Source: Tetmemena sp. SeJ-2015 (taxonomy: Eukaryota; Ciliophora; Spirotrichea; Sporadotrichida; Oxytrichidae). From it: a stretch of 64,000 bases of DNA. A program made the translations under genes and the position numbers. The notes below the pieces were generated by a model. That model saw nothing but the letters and a program-made list of their open reading frames with translations, was not told where the DNA came from and made no database searches. The stretch's first letter is position 1. Each line of letters opens with the position of its first letter. Positions 53,615 to 60,505 of this stretch are shown in pieces. The stretch spans positions 124,001 to 188,000 of the forward strand of contig JAJKFJ010022509.1 in assembly GCA_027382625.1 (NCBI GenBank), read 5' to 3'.

Positions 53615-55474
53615 ATGGCCGTCTCCAAAAAACCACTTAACGGATCCCATTCTCGCAACGCCGCCGGCCAGGCAGGCGAACCTGCGGCTGTCGAAGACGA
53701 AGCCGCGCCGCAGAAACGTGGCCGTGGCAGACCGCGCATCCATCCGCCTAAAGAGCAGCCCGCTGCCCAGGTCGGGCCTGATGGCCAGCTGCTCAAACGC
53801 CGCCGGGGACGTCCGCCCAAAGGCGGTCAGATCGGAGGCATCACGCATTTTGCCAACACCACTCACGATGACATCCACTCTCCTGACGTTCAGGCGCGGC
53901 TGCGTGACCTGATTCGCACGGCACGTGAGCATGATCACCTGACCTGGGACGACATCAACGAGGCCCTGCCCTCAGGATTCGTCACCCCGGACCTGATGGA
54001 TGCCCTCATCACGCGCCTGCGTGCGATGGAAATCAAGATCACTGACGATGTCGATGGCGTGGCAGCCCGTCACAACGCCGCCCGTGAGCGCATCACGGCG
54101 GAGCGTGACGCAGCTTCGGCCAAGCTGGATGTGTTTGACGATCCGGTGCGGATGTATCTGCGCCAGATGGGCCAGGTGCCACTGCTCACCCGCGAGCAGG
54201 AGATCCACATTTCCAAGCGCATCGAAAAGGCCGACCTGAGCATGCGGCAGTGCCTGCACACCATCGGCTTCATCGGCCAGGCCTACCTGCAGTTTGCAGA
54301 AGCCTTGTGCAATGGTGTTGAACGCTTTGACCGCCTCGTCAGCGACCGCAAGGCGGATGAACGGGATGCTTATTTCAAAAAGCTGAAGCCGCTGCTCGAT
54401 CAGGCACGCGATACGCATGAGAAGACCAGCAAGGCTTTCGCCGCCTTCATCAGTTCCGGCCCGCGCAAACGTGCCGCCAGCCAGGAGGAGTTTGAAACCC
54501 TGCGCGCCGCGTTTTTCCGTGTCTGTGAGAAGTTTTACTTCAAATCCAAGATCACCGAGGACTTCGTGACCCTGCTGCAGCAACGGCTGACCGATCTCGG
54601 CAGCCTGGAGCGCAGCCTGAAGGAGCAGCCCGACAACGAAGCCACACAACAGGCCGTGAGCGCCTTTGAGCAGGAGTCCTGGATGACGGCGGCAGATTAC
54701 CGCACGCTCATCACCGACACTCTCAAACATGTGGCCGGCTCCACGCGGGCGAAGACCGAGATGATCGAGGCGAATCTGCGCCTGGTCATCTCCATCGCCA
54801 AGAAATACACCAACCGTGGCCTGTCCTTCCTCGATCTCATTCAGGAAGGCAACATGGGCCTCATGCGTGCGGTGGAGAAGTTTGAGTACCAGCGCGGCTA
54901 CAAGTTCAGCACCTACGCCACCTGGTGGATCCGTCAGGCCATCACCCGCAGCATCGCGGATCAGGCCCGCACCATCCGCATTCCGGTGCACATGATCGAA
55001 ACGATCAACAAGCTCATGCGCGTGCACAAGCAGCTGCTGCAGGAGCTGGGGCGTGACCCTACACCGGAAGAAATCGCCGAGGAAATCCATCTGCCCGTTG
55101 ATCGTGTGAACGCCGTGCTGCGTCTTTCCCAGCAGCCCGTTTCCATGCAGGCCAAGGTGGGCGAAAGCGAAGGCGACACCGAATTCGGCGACTTCATCGA
55201 GGACAAGGAGGCGAGCAATCCCATGGAACTCACCGCCATGCACCTGCTGCGCGACAAGCTGCGCGACGTGCTCGACACACTCAACCCGCGTGAGCGCGAA
55301 GTGCTGGAGCAGCGCTTTGGCCTCGGAGACGGTGCCGGACGCACCCTCGAAGAAGTCGGCAAGCAGTTCCAAGTCACCCGCGAGCGCATCCGCCAGATCG
55401 AAGCCAAAGCCCTGCGCAAACTGCGCCACCCCACGCGCATCCGGAAGCTCGGCGGTTTCTTTGGTGCGGGTTGA
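53615..55474 (+). CDS. rpoD: Primary RNA polymerase sigma factor (sigma-70/RpoD)
   Basis: 619 residues. Region 1.2 ([17 protein letters not shown]) begins near residue 173, followed by a non-conserved insert. Region 2 ([39 protein letters not shown], and [17 protein letters not shown] for -10 recognition), region 3 ([14 protein letters not shown]) and region 4 with the -35-binding helix-turn-helix ([29 protein letters not shown]) are all intact. This is the housekeeping promoter-recognition subunit. Unusually, residues 34-43 ([10 protein letters not shown]) and 61-70 ([10 protein letters not shown]) are two AT-hook-like motifs ahead of the region 1.1-like segment. It follows dnaG by 35 bp, so the two are probably co-transcribed. 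Confidence 0.96.
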   Translation: MAVSKKPLNGSHSRNAAGQAGEPAAVEDEAAPQKRGRGRPRIHPPKEQPAAQVGPDGQLLKRRRGRPPKGGQIGGITHFANTTHDDIHSPDVQARLRDLIRTAREHDHLTWDDINEALPSGFVTPDLMDALITRLRAMEIKITDDVDGVAARHNAARERITAERDAASAKLDVFDDPVRMYLRQMGQVPLLTREQEIHISKRIEKADLSMRQCLHTIGFIGQAYLQFAEALCNGVERFDRLVSDRKADERDAYFKKLKPLLDQARDTHEKTSKAFAAFISSGPRKRAASQEEFETLRAAFFRVCEKFYFKSKITEDFVTLLQQRLTDLGSLERSLKEQPDNEATQQAVSAFEQESWMTAADYRTLITDTLKHVAGSTRAKTEMIEANLRLVISIAKKYTNRGLSFLDLIQEGNMGLMRAVEKFEYQRGYKFSTYATWWIRQAITRSIADQARTIRIPVHMIETINKLMRVHKQLLQELGRDPTPEEIAEEIHLPVDRVNAVLRLSQQPVSMQAKVGESEGDTEFGDFIEDKEASNPMELTAMHLLRDKLRDVLDTLNPREREVLEQRFGLGDGAGRTLEEVGKQFQVTRERIRQIEAKALRKLRHPTRIRKLGGFFGAG

Positions 55475-55479
55475 TTCTG

Positions 55480-55520
55480 AAGTACGATGGGCACTCCTGC
55501 CCGTCGATCAGCGGCACCGC
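55480..55520 (+). repeat. REP-like palindrome, copy 1 (degenerate)
   Basis: AGTACGATGGGCACTCCTGC... keeps the layout of the family: an AGTACGA head, a short stem around ACTCCTG, and a CAGCGGCACCGC tail, but with several changes in the stem. It starts 6 bp after the rpoD stop. Confidence 0.7.
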
Positions 55521-55677
55521 AGGCATGCCACGTTCACCTGACACCTTCAACCGAGCTGAGGCAGTGTATCACCTTCGCATCGGAGCCTGCTGCCAGATCA
55601 TGTCTCCGCATTGCGGCGGAGCCTTGGGACTGGTGGAGAATGGTTTGCGCCTGCTCGATAACAAGGCAGCCTGCGTA

Positions 55678-55713
55678 AGCGCTGGTCGACAGGCAGGAGT
55701 GCCTGTCGTACTT
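55678..55713 (-). repeat. REP-like palindrome, copy 2 (inverted)
   Basis: The reverse-orientation copy: GCGCTGGTCGACAGGCAGG, then AGTGCCTGTCGTACTTC. The stem GACAGGCA/TGCCTGTC is complementary, with co-variation relative to other copies (GACAGACA/TGTCTGTC), which suggests the hairpin is what is conserved. Confidence 0.8.
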
Positions 55714-55731
55714 CCAAGCAGCGCCTCCGGC

Positions 55732-55770
55732 AGTACGACAGACACTCCTGTCTGTCGGCCAGCGGCACCG
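55732..55770 (+). repeat. REP-like palindrome, copy 3
   Basis: AGTACGACAGACACTCCTGT then CTGTCGGCCAGCGGCACCG. The perfect 8-bp stem GACAGACA/TGTCTGTC encloses the loop CTCC. It forms an inverted pair with copy 2, 18 bp away. Confidence 0.85.
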
Positions 55771-55930
55771 TAAACACTCACGTTCACGCGACCCCCTCAA
55801 CCGACCTTTGCCGTCCCGGTATGCAAGAGCATCTCGTGCATTGCGAAATGGCTCTTGCCACCCTTCCGAGCCTGGAGGGACGGAGCGCCCGATATCAGCG
55901 ATCTGGGGAGAACGGAAAGCGATGCAGTCT

Positions 55931-55970
55931 GCGTGAACGCTGGTCGACAGACAGGAGTGTCTGTCGTACT
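55931..55970 (-). repeat. REP-like palindrome, copy 4 (inverted), just upstream of RAYT remnant
   Basis: GCGTGAACGCTGGTCGACAG then ACAGGAGTGTCTGTCGTACT, the inverse of the copy-3 type. It ends a few bases before the first recognisable RAYT codons, giving the transposase remnant inverted REPs on both sides. Confidence 0.85.
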
Positions 55971-55977
55971 GCTCCGC

Positions 55978-56598
55978 ATGCGCGTTGTTGGAGGCAAGGA
56001 CTTCACACCTTTTGACTGGGAGGCCGTGGGAAAATCCTACCACAGGCATCTGCCACAGATCGATCAGCCGGGTGCGATTTACTTTGTCACATTCCGGCTG
56101 GCGGATTCGCTGCCGCAGAAGCTTCTGAAATCCTGACCTGCAAGAGTTGCTAATAGAGCATCTACAAAGAAAGCCCAGAAAGAATCCAGCAGCTCTTCAG
56201 GTTCATCCGAACGCTGGCTCGATGCTGGTTACGGAGAGTGCGTGCTGCGTGATGAACGCTGCCGCGCGGAGGTGGCGGAGCGCCTGCTTTTCAAACACGG
56301 CGTCGATTATGATCTCGGCGACTGGGTGGTGATGCCCAATCACGTGCATGTCCTGCTGCAACCACTCGGCAGCATCTCACTGGATGCGATCATGAAACCC
56401 ATCAAAGGCGTCAGTGCCCGAAACATCAATCACCTGCTGGGAAGATCGGGTGCCTTGTGGATGGAAGAGTCGTTCAGTCACATCGTGCGCAGCCTTGAGC
56501 AGTTGAAGAAGTTCCAGCATTACATCCAGAAGAATCCCCTGAAACCCAAGCTGCCTGCGAGCGATTTCAGCTACGAACAACGCTGGCAGATCGCCTGA
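55978..56598 (+). pseudogene. REP-associated tyrosine transposase (RAYT, Y1_Tnp/HUH), disrupted
   Basis: Two pieces of one RAYT are seen in different frames. The N-terminal piece (from about 55978) ends YHRHLPQIDQPGAIYFVTFRLADSLPQKLLKS at a TGA (56134-56136). The C-terminal piece is open from WLDAGYGECVLRDERC (about 56215) to a TGA at 56596-56598. It holds the HUH motif in MPNHVHVLL, LWMEESFSHIVRS, and the catalytic-tyrosine region HYIQKNPLKPKL. The ~80 bp between the pieces is unlike normal RAYT sequence in any frame. RAYTs nick at and move REP palindromes; this copy is flanked by REPs in inverted orientation, and its stop abuts REP copy 5. It is probably inactive as read. Confidence 0.75.
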
Positions 56599-57240
56599 AG
56601 TACGACAGACACTCCTGTCTGTCGGCCAGCGGCACCGCAAACAATCCAGGCTCACGCTTCATCCCAAACCAGCCTGTAGCAGCGCAGGGCCTGCGCATGA
56701 ACCACTCGGATCATCATGCCAGCTTCGTATGCTTCCGCAACTCCAGCCCGACGATCAAAGGTTTTCGTCGTTTTGGGAACGATGCCGCCTGCGTGAGCGC
56801 TGGCCGATCCTCTGAAGTACGACAGACACTCCTGTCTGTCGGCCAGCGGCACCGCAAACAATCCAGGCTCACGCTTCATCCCAAACCAGCCTGGAGCAGC
56901 ACAGGGCCTGCGCATGAACCACTCGGATCATCATGCCAGCTTCGCATGCTTCCGCAGCTCCAGCCCGACGATCAAAGGTTTTCGTCGTTTTGGGAACGAT
57001 GCAGCCTGCGTGAACGCTGGCCGATGCTCTGAAGTACGACAGACACTCCTGTCTGTCGGCCAGCGGCACCGCAAACAATCCAGGCTCACGCTTCATCCCA
57101 AACCAGCCTGTAGCATCACAGGGCCTGCGCATGAACCACTCGGATCATCATGCCAGCTTCGCATGCTTCCGCAGCTCCAGCCCGACGATCAAAGGTTTTC
57201 GTCGTTTTGGGAACGATGCAGCCTGCGTGAGCGCTGGCCG
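56599..57240 (+). repeat. Three tandem 217-bp units, each headed by a REP hairpin
   Basis: Units are 56599-56815, 56816-57032 and 57033-57240 (the last stops 9 bp short). Each starts AGTACGACAGACACTCCTGT and continues with the tail CAGCGGCACCGCAAACAATC, a ~150-bp body (AATCCAGGCTCACGCTTCAT ... AAGGTTTTCGTCGTTTTGGG) and ends GCCTGCGTGAGCGCTGGCCG. Units differ by only a few bases, indicating recent duplication. Short open frames beginning MNHSDHHASF inside each unit are by-products of the repeat, with no ribosome site. I do not recognise the body sequence. Confidence 0.9.
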
Positions 57241-57295
57241 ACAGACAGGAGAGCCGAGGCTTGGCGAGACAGGCGAAGCCAATCTGTCGTACTTC
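57231..57295 (-). repeat. REP-like palindrome whose loop holds a second hairpin
   Basis: After GCGCTGGCCGACAGACAGGA the usual short loop is replaced by about 31 bases (AGCCGAGGCTTGGCGAGACA then GGCGAAGCC) before the closing ATCTGTCGTACTTC. The insert itself pairs, GGCTT with AAGCC. It closes the repeat island directly at the stop of the cyclotransferase gene. Confidence 0.75.
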
Positions 57296-57646
57296 TCACC
57301 AGCACACGCCCACTTCGCGCCGGCCTTCGATGCTGCGCAGGTAAATATATCCCTCGACTTGCTGCGTGGAAAACTCGCCTTCGAGCTGCATCGCTACGCG
57401 TTCGTATTCGCCTCCATCGGTGTCTTCCAGCACATCCAGTTGAGCGAGTCCGGCCTCGTCCACGCTCCAGACTTCGCCTTCAATGCAGACGCCATCCGGT
57501 GCGCGAACCATGCCGGGATAGCCACCCAGATCAAACATGCGATAAAGCGGGGCCGTGCGGGCTTTCGTCACGAACCGTTGCGTCTCAAGCCATTGGTGGT
57601 TATCCCCGCCGCGCTTCAATGTGCCGTAAACGAATACCAAAGTCAT
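57296..57646 (-). CDS. Gamma-glutamylcyclotransferase-like protein (GGACT/AIG2 type)
   Basis: 116 residues. The family's opening motif VFVYGTLKRGG (residues 4-14; the YGTL loop binds the substrate's glutamyl group) and a conserved acidic residue in LDVLEDTDGGEYERV (E74 is the probable general base) are present, followed by the closing beta strand VEGYIYL. The fold converts gamma-glutamyl-amines or -peptides to 5-oxoproline; the exact substrate is unknown. It overlaps the upstream ligase-like gene by four bases (ATGA at 57646-57643), so the two are coupled. Its 3' end abuts the REP island. Confidence 0.85.
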   Translation of the reverse strand: MTLVFVYGTLKRGGDNHQWLETQRFVTKARTAPLYRMFDLGGYPGMVRAPDGVCIEGEVWSVDEAGLAQLDVLEDTDGGEYERVAMQLEGEFSTQQVEGYIYLRSIEGRREVGVCW

Positions 57647-58347
57647 GGCAGCGCATCCTCCCGTTCGTTGAGCCAGGAGCCCCGGCTGTAACGCATCTGC
57701 GTCAGTTCATTCGCACGTTCGATCATGGCATCGGTCATCTCTTCCTTCACCAGCACGTTTTTGGCCAGTTGCGCGGCCCAGCGTGGCCAGAAGTCCTCCG
57801 TGAGCAGCACCTGCTGCACGCTGCCCTGATGCAGCAGCCCCAGCTTGCCGCGCCGCTGCCCTGCCCCGGCGACTTTTACCTTGTCGCGCACCACATCGTG
57901 CATGGCGGGCGCCACAAAGCAGAACGGGTTCTCGATCAAATCTTCCGGTCCGGCGAGGCGGCTGCCATCGTCCAGCGCCTTGGCCAGCGACTCATGGATC
58001 AAGCGGTAGCTGTCCAGCGGATTGGTCTGTGACCAGGGATGCACCGCAGGCACAATGAAGGAATACGTGAAATCATTCTCATGCAGCACCACGCCGCCAC
58101 CCGTCCAGCGCCGCACCACGGGCCACGGCGGCAGGGTCCCCGCCAGCTTGGCCAAATTCTGCGCGTAGCCGATGGTCACCGTGGGCTGATCCCAGCGGTA
58201 CACGCGCAGCACCGGCACCTCGCTCTGCTCCAGCCAGGCCTGGTCTGCAGCCATGTTCCACGGGCCGTCATGCGGCGGCGCGTCGAGGTGGAGGATGAGA
58301 TCGTTGAAGAGAGGTTTGGCAGAATCCACGCGACCATCATGACTCAT
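57643..58347 (-). CDS. Lipoate-protein ligase A / octanoyltransferase-like (BPL_LplA_LipB domain) protein
   Basis: 234 residues, a single BPL_LplA_LipB catalytic domain. The N terminus has GPWNMAADQAWL, then VLRVYRWDQPTVTIGYAQN, then the glycine loop PVVRRWTGGGVVLHENDFTYSF that binds the lipoyl or octanoyl group, and a conserved lysine in DKVKVAGAGQRRGK. Expected role: attaching lipoate or octanoate to the lipoyl domains of 2-oxoacid dehydrogenases or the glycine cleavage H protein. Without the LplA C-terminal accessory domain it resembles LipM-like transferases or divergent ligases, so the donor (free acid or acyl-ACP) is not settled. It is upstream of and coupled to the GGACT-like gene. Confidence 0.82.
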   Translation of the reverse strand: MSHDGRVDSAKPLFNDLILHLDAPPHDGPWNMAADQAWLEQSEVPVLRVYRWDQPTVTIGYAQNLAKLAGTLPPWPVVRRWTGGGVVLHENDFTYSFIVPAVHPWSQTNPLDSYRLIHESLAKALDDGSRLAGPEDLIENPFCFVAPAMHDVVRDKVKVAGAGQRRGKLGLLHQGSVQQVLLTEDFWPRWAAQLAKNVLVKEEMTDAMIERANELTQMRYSRGSWLNEREDALP

Positions 58348-58411
58348 TTTTCCACACTTGCAGCCCGGATGTTACTTTGGCCTCCGCCGCAGCGTTTAAA
58401 GCCCTCTCATC

Positions 58412-60166
58412 ATGCTGACCTCCCGCCTGCTCCTGCTCTCCTTTTCTCTGCTTTTCACCGTCCTGTCCCCTGCGGCGGACGACTACCAGCCCGGCCCGGA
58501 CTCCAAACCCCAGGAAGGCGTGCCGAAGGGCGACGTGCTGAAGTTCGAATTCAAGGGCAGCAAGATCTTCCCCGGCACGGTGCGCGACTACTGGGTGTAC
58601 GTCCCGAAACAATACACGCCCGACACACCCGCCTGCGTGCATGTGAATCAGGACGGCATTCAAAATCTCGCACCCGTCGTCTTCGACAATCTCATCGCCA
58701 AAAAGGAGATCCCGGTGCTCATCGGTGTGTTCGTCATGCATGGCCGCGTGCCGGCGGCAGATCCCGCCACGCAGTTGGACCGCTTCAATCGCAGTGTGGA
58801 ATACGACGGCCTGGGTGAGAACTACGCGCGCTTCATTCTCGAAGAACTGCTGCCCGAGGTGGAAAAGATTGTGCTGCCGGATGGCCGCCCGATCCGCCTT
58901 TCGCACAATGGCAATGACCGCAGCATCGGCGGCAGCAGCAGCGGCGCCATCGCCGCCTTCACCGCCGCGTGGGAGCGGCCCGAGGCCTTCAGCCGCGTGT
59001 TCAGCAGCATCGGCACCTACGTGGATCAGCGCGGTGGCAACGATTACCCGGTGATGATTCGCAAGGCCGAGCCCAAGGCGCTGCGTATCTTCCTGCAAGA
59101 CGGCAGCAACGATGCCAACGGCACCGGCGGTAACTGGTTCCTCGCCAACAATGAGATGCTCTCCGCGCTGGAGTTTGCGGGCTATGAATCCAACCACGTC
59201 TGGGGAGACGGCGGTCACAATGGCAAGCACGCCACGGCCATTTTCCCGGATGCGATGCGCTGGCTGTGGAAGGACTGGCCCAAGGTCGTGACGAAAGGTG
59301 TGGGCTCGAAAGCTCCCGTGATGGAAGTGCTCGGAGCTGGTAGCGAATGGCAGCTCGTGGGAGAAGGCTACGGCTTCACCGAAGGCCCGGCGGTGAATGC
59401 GAAGGGCGAAGTTTTCTTCACCGACATCCCGAACAGCCGCATCCACAAGGTGGGGCTGGATGGCAAGGTCTCCGTCTTTGCCGAGAACACCGGCAAGGCC
59501 AACGGCCTCATGTTTGGCCCCGACGGCCGCCTGTTCGCCTGCGCCAGCGGCAACAAACAGATCGTGGCCTATGACGAAACGGCCAAGATGACCGTGATCG
59601 CCGAGGGCATCGACTCCAACGATCTCTGCATCGGCTTGAACGGCAATCTCTACGTCACCGATCCTCCGCACAAGCAGGTGTGGCTCATCAAACCGAACGG
59701 CGAGAAGAGCGTCGTGGACACGAATGACAAGAGCGGCATCGCCTTCCCCAATGGCCTGCGTTTGACGCCGGACCAGAGCCTGCTGCTCGTGGCCGACATG
59801 CGCGGCCAGTTCATCTGGAGCTACCACATCGAGGCCGATGGCACCCTCTCCGCCAAGCAGCCCTACCACCACCTGCGCATCCCGGATGGCCTGATGGAAA
59901 GCGGTGCCGACGGCATGACGCTGGACACGAAGGGCCGCCTCTACGTCGCCACGCACGCAGGCATTCAGTTCTGCGATCAGGCCGGACGCGTGAACGGCAT
60001 CATCGCCAAGCCGCAGCGCAAGTGGCTGGCGAACGTCGTCTTCGGCGGTGCCAGCTTCGACGAACTCTACGCCTGCAACGGCGACAAGATCTTCAAACGC
60101 AAAACGCAGGTGAAGGGCGTGCGCTCCGCAGAGGCCACGATCAAGCCGGAGAAGCCCAGGCTGTAA
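58412..60166 (+). CDS. Secreted esterase (enterochelin-esterase/Fes-like) fused to SMP-30/gluconolactonase domain
   Basis: 584 residues. A signal peptide (about 1-22) leads into an alpha/beta-hydrolase of the Fes/IroE esterase family (about 40-290): VRDYWVYVPKQY, the nucleophile elbow GGSSSGA with S176, the acid region LQDGSNDANG and the histidine in WGDGGHNGKHA. From about 310 to 560 it is an SMP-30/gluconolactonase six-bladed propeller (GYGFTEGPAVNAKGEVFFTDI, NGLRLTPDQSLLLVADM, GADGMTLDTKGRLYVAT). The mature protein is probably periplasmic or extracellular and hydrolyses an ester and/or a lactone, plausibly a carbohydrate-linked one. The true substrate is unknown. The gene stands alone. Confidence 0.87.
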   Translation: MLTSRLLLLSFSLLFTVLSPAADDYQPGPDSKPQEGVPKGDVLKFEFKGSKIFPGTVRDYWVYVPKQYTPDTPACVHVNQDGIQNLAPVVFDNLIAKKEIPVLIGVFVMHGRVPAADPATQLDRFNRSVEYDGLGENYARFILEELLPEVEKIVLPDGRPIRLSHNGNDRSIGGSSSGAIAAFTAAWERPEAFSRVFSSIGTYVDQRGGNDYPVMIRKAEPKALRIFLQDGSNDANGTGGNWFLANNEMLSALEFAGYESNHVWGDGGHNGKHATAIFPDAMRWLWKDWPKVVTKGVGSKAPVMEVLGAGSEWQLVGEGYGFTEGPAVNAKGEVFFTDIPNSRIHKVGLDGKVSVFAENTGKANGLMFGPDGRLFACASGNKQIVAYDETAKMTVIAEGIDSNDLCIGLNGNLYVTDPPHKQVWLIKPNGEKSVVDTNDKSGIAFPNGLRLTPDQSLLLVADMRGQFIWSYHIEADGTLSAKQPYHHLRIPDGLMESGADGMTLDTKGRLYVATHAGIQFCDQAGRVNGIIAKPQRKWLANVVFGGASFDELYACNGDKIFKRKTQVKGVRSAEATIKPEKPRL

Positions 60167-60505
60167 GAGAGCGTAAAGTTCAAAAAGCGCGAGAGCGTCT
60201 TGGTGTGCGGCGGCAAGCTTTAGCGCGACACCGCTTTCGCGAGCCGGACGGTGGGCTGAAGACGGAGGGCATGCTTCACCCCACGAAAGCGGTGGCTGCG
60301 ATGCAGGCTTGCGCCTTGCATCTGCGCGACCGCAGTCCAAAAACGCTGGCGCGAACACGCGGCAAACTGCCTAGCTTGAATTGTTGGAGACGCCAGGCTG
60401 CAAGTTTGGCGTGGTATCTCTGGGTTTGAAATGCCACCGCTGGTGGTTTCCTCCCCCAGACGGGACTTGGCAAGTCCCGCTCCTTGTATGCTTGACGCGT
60501 GCGCG
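60167..60505. other. Intergenic region with palindromic element and hairpins, between convergent genes
   Basis: No gene is visible. Most of it is a large imperfect inverted repeat (next entry). After it, CCACCGCTGGTGG at 60434-60446 and GGGACTTGGCAAGTCCC at 60462-60478 are small hairpins that may end one or both converging transcripts, without a T tract. Confidence 0.55.
60187..60353. repeat. Imperfect ~165-bp palindromic element (MITE-like)
   Basis: Outer arms GCGCGAGAGCGTCTTGGTGT at the left and CCGCAGTCCAAAAACGCTGG-CGCG at the right are complementary with mismatches. Inner arms CACCGCTTTCG (60229-60239) and CGAAAGCGGTG (60284-60294) are perfect 11-bp complements. It could be a small non-autonomous repeat of the host family. 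Confidence 0.65.

Noticed and set aside
53972..55429. 485-codon minus-strand frame opposite rpoD
   Set aside because: Mirror of the sigma factor's codon bias; no start context and no known motif.
56697..57240. Repeated frames beginning MNHSDHHASF at about 56.7, 56.9 and 57.1 kb
   Set aside because: They arise because the 217-bp unit is repeated; their continuations diverge into unrelated frames and they run through REP hairpins.
56599..57240. Possible CRISPR-like array
   Set aside because: Units are 217 bp and nearly identical throughout, with no variable spacers and no cas genes.
58337..60358. 673-codon minus-strand frame
   Set aside because: Antisense to the esterase/SMP-30 gene, whose domains and signal peptide are clear; the antisense product has no recognisable motif.
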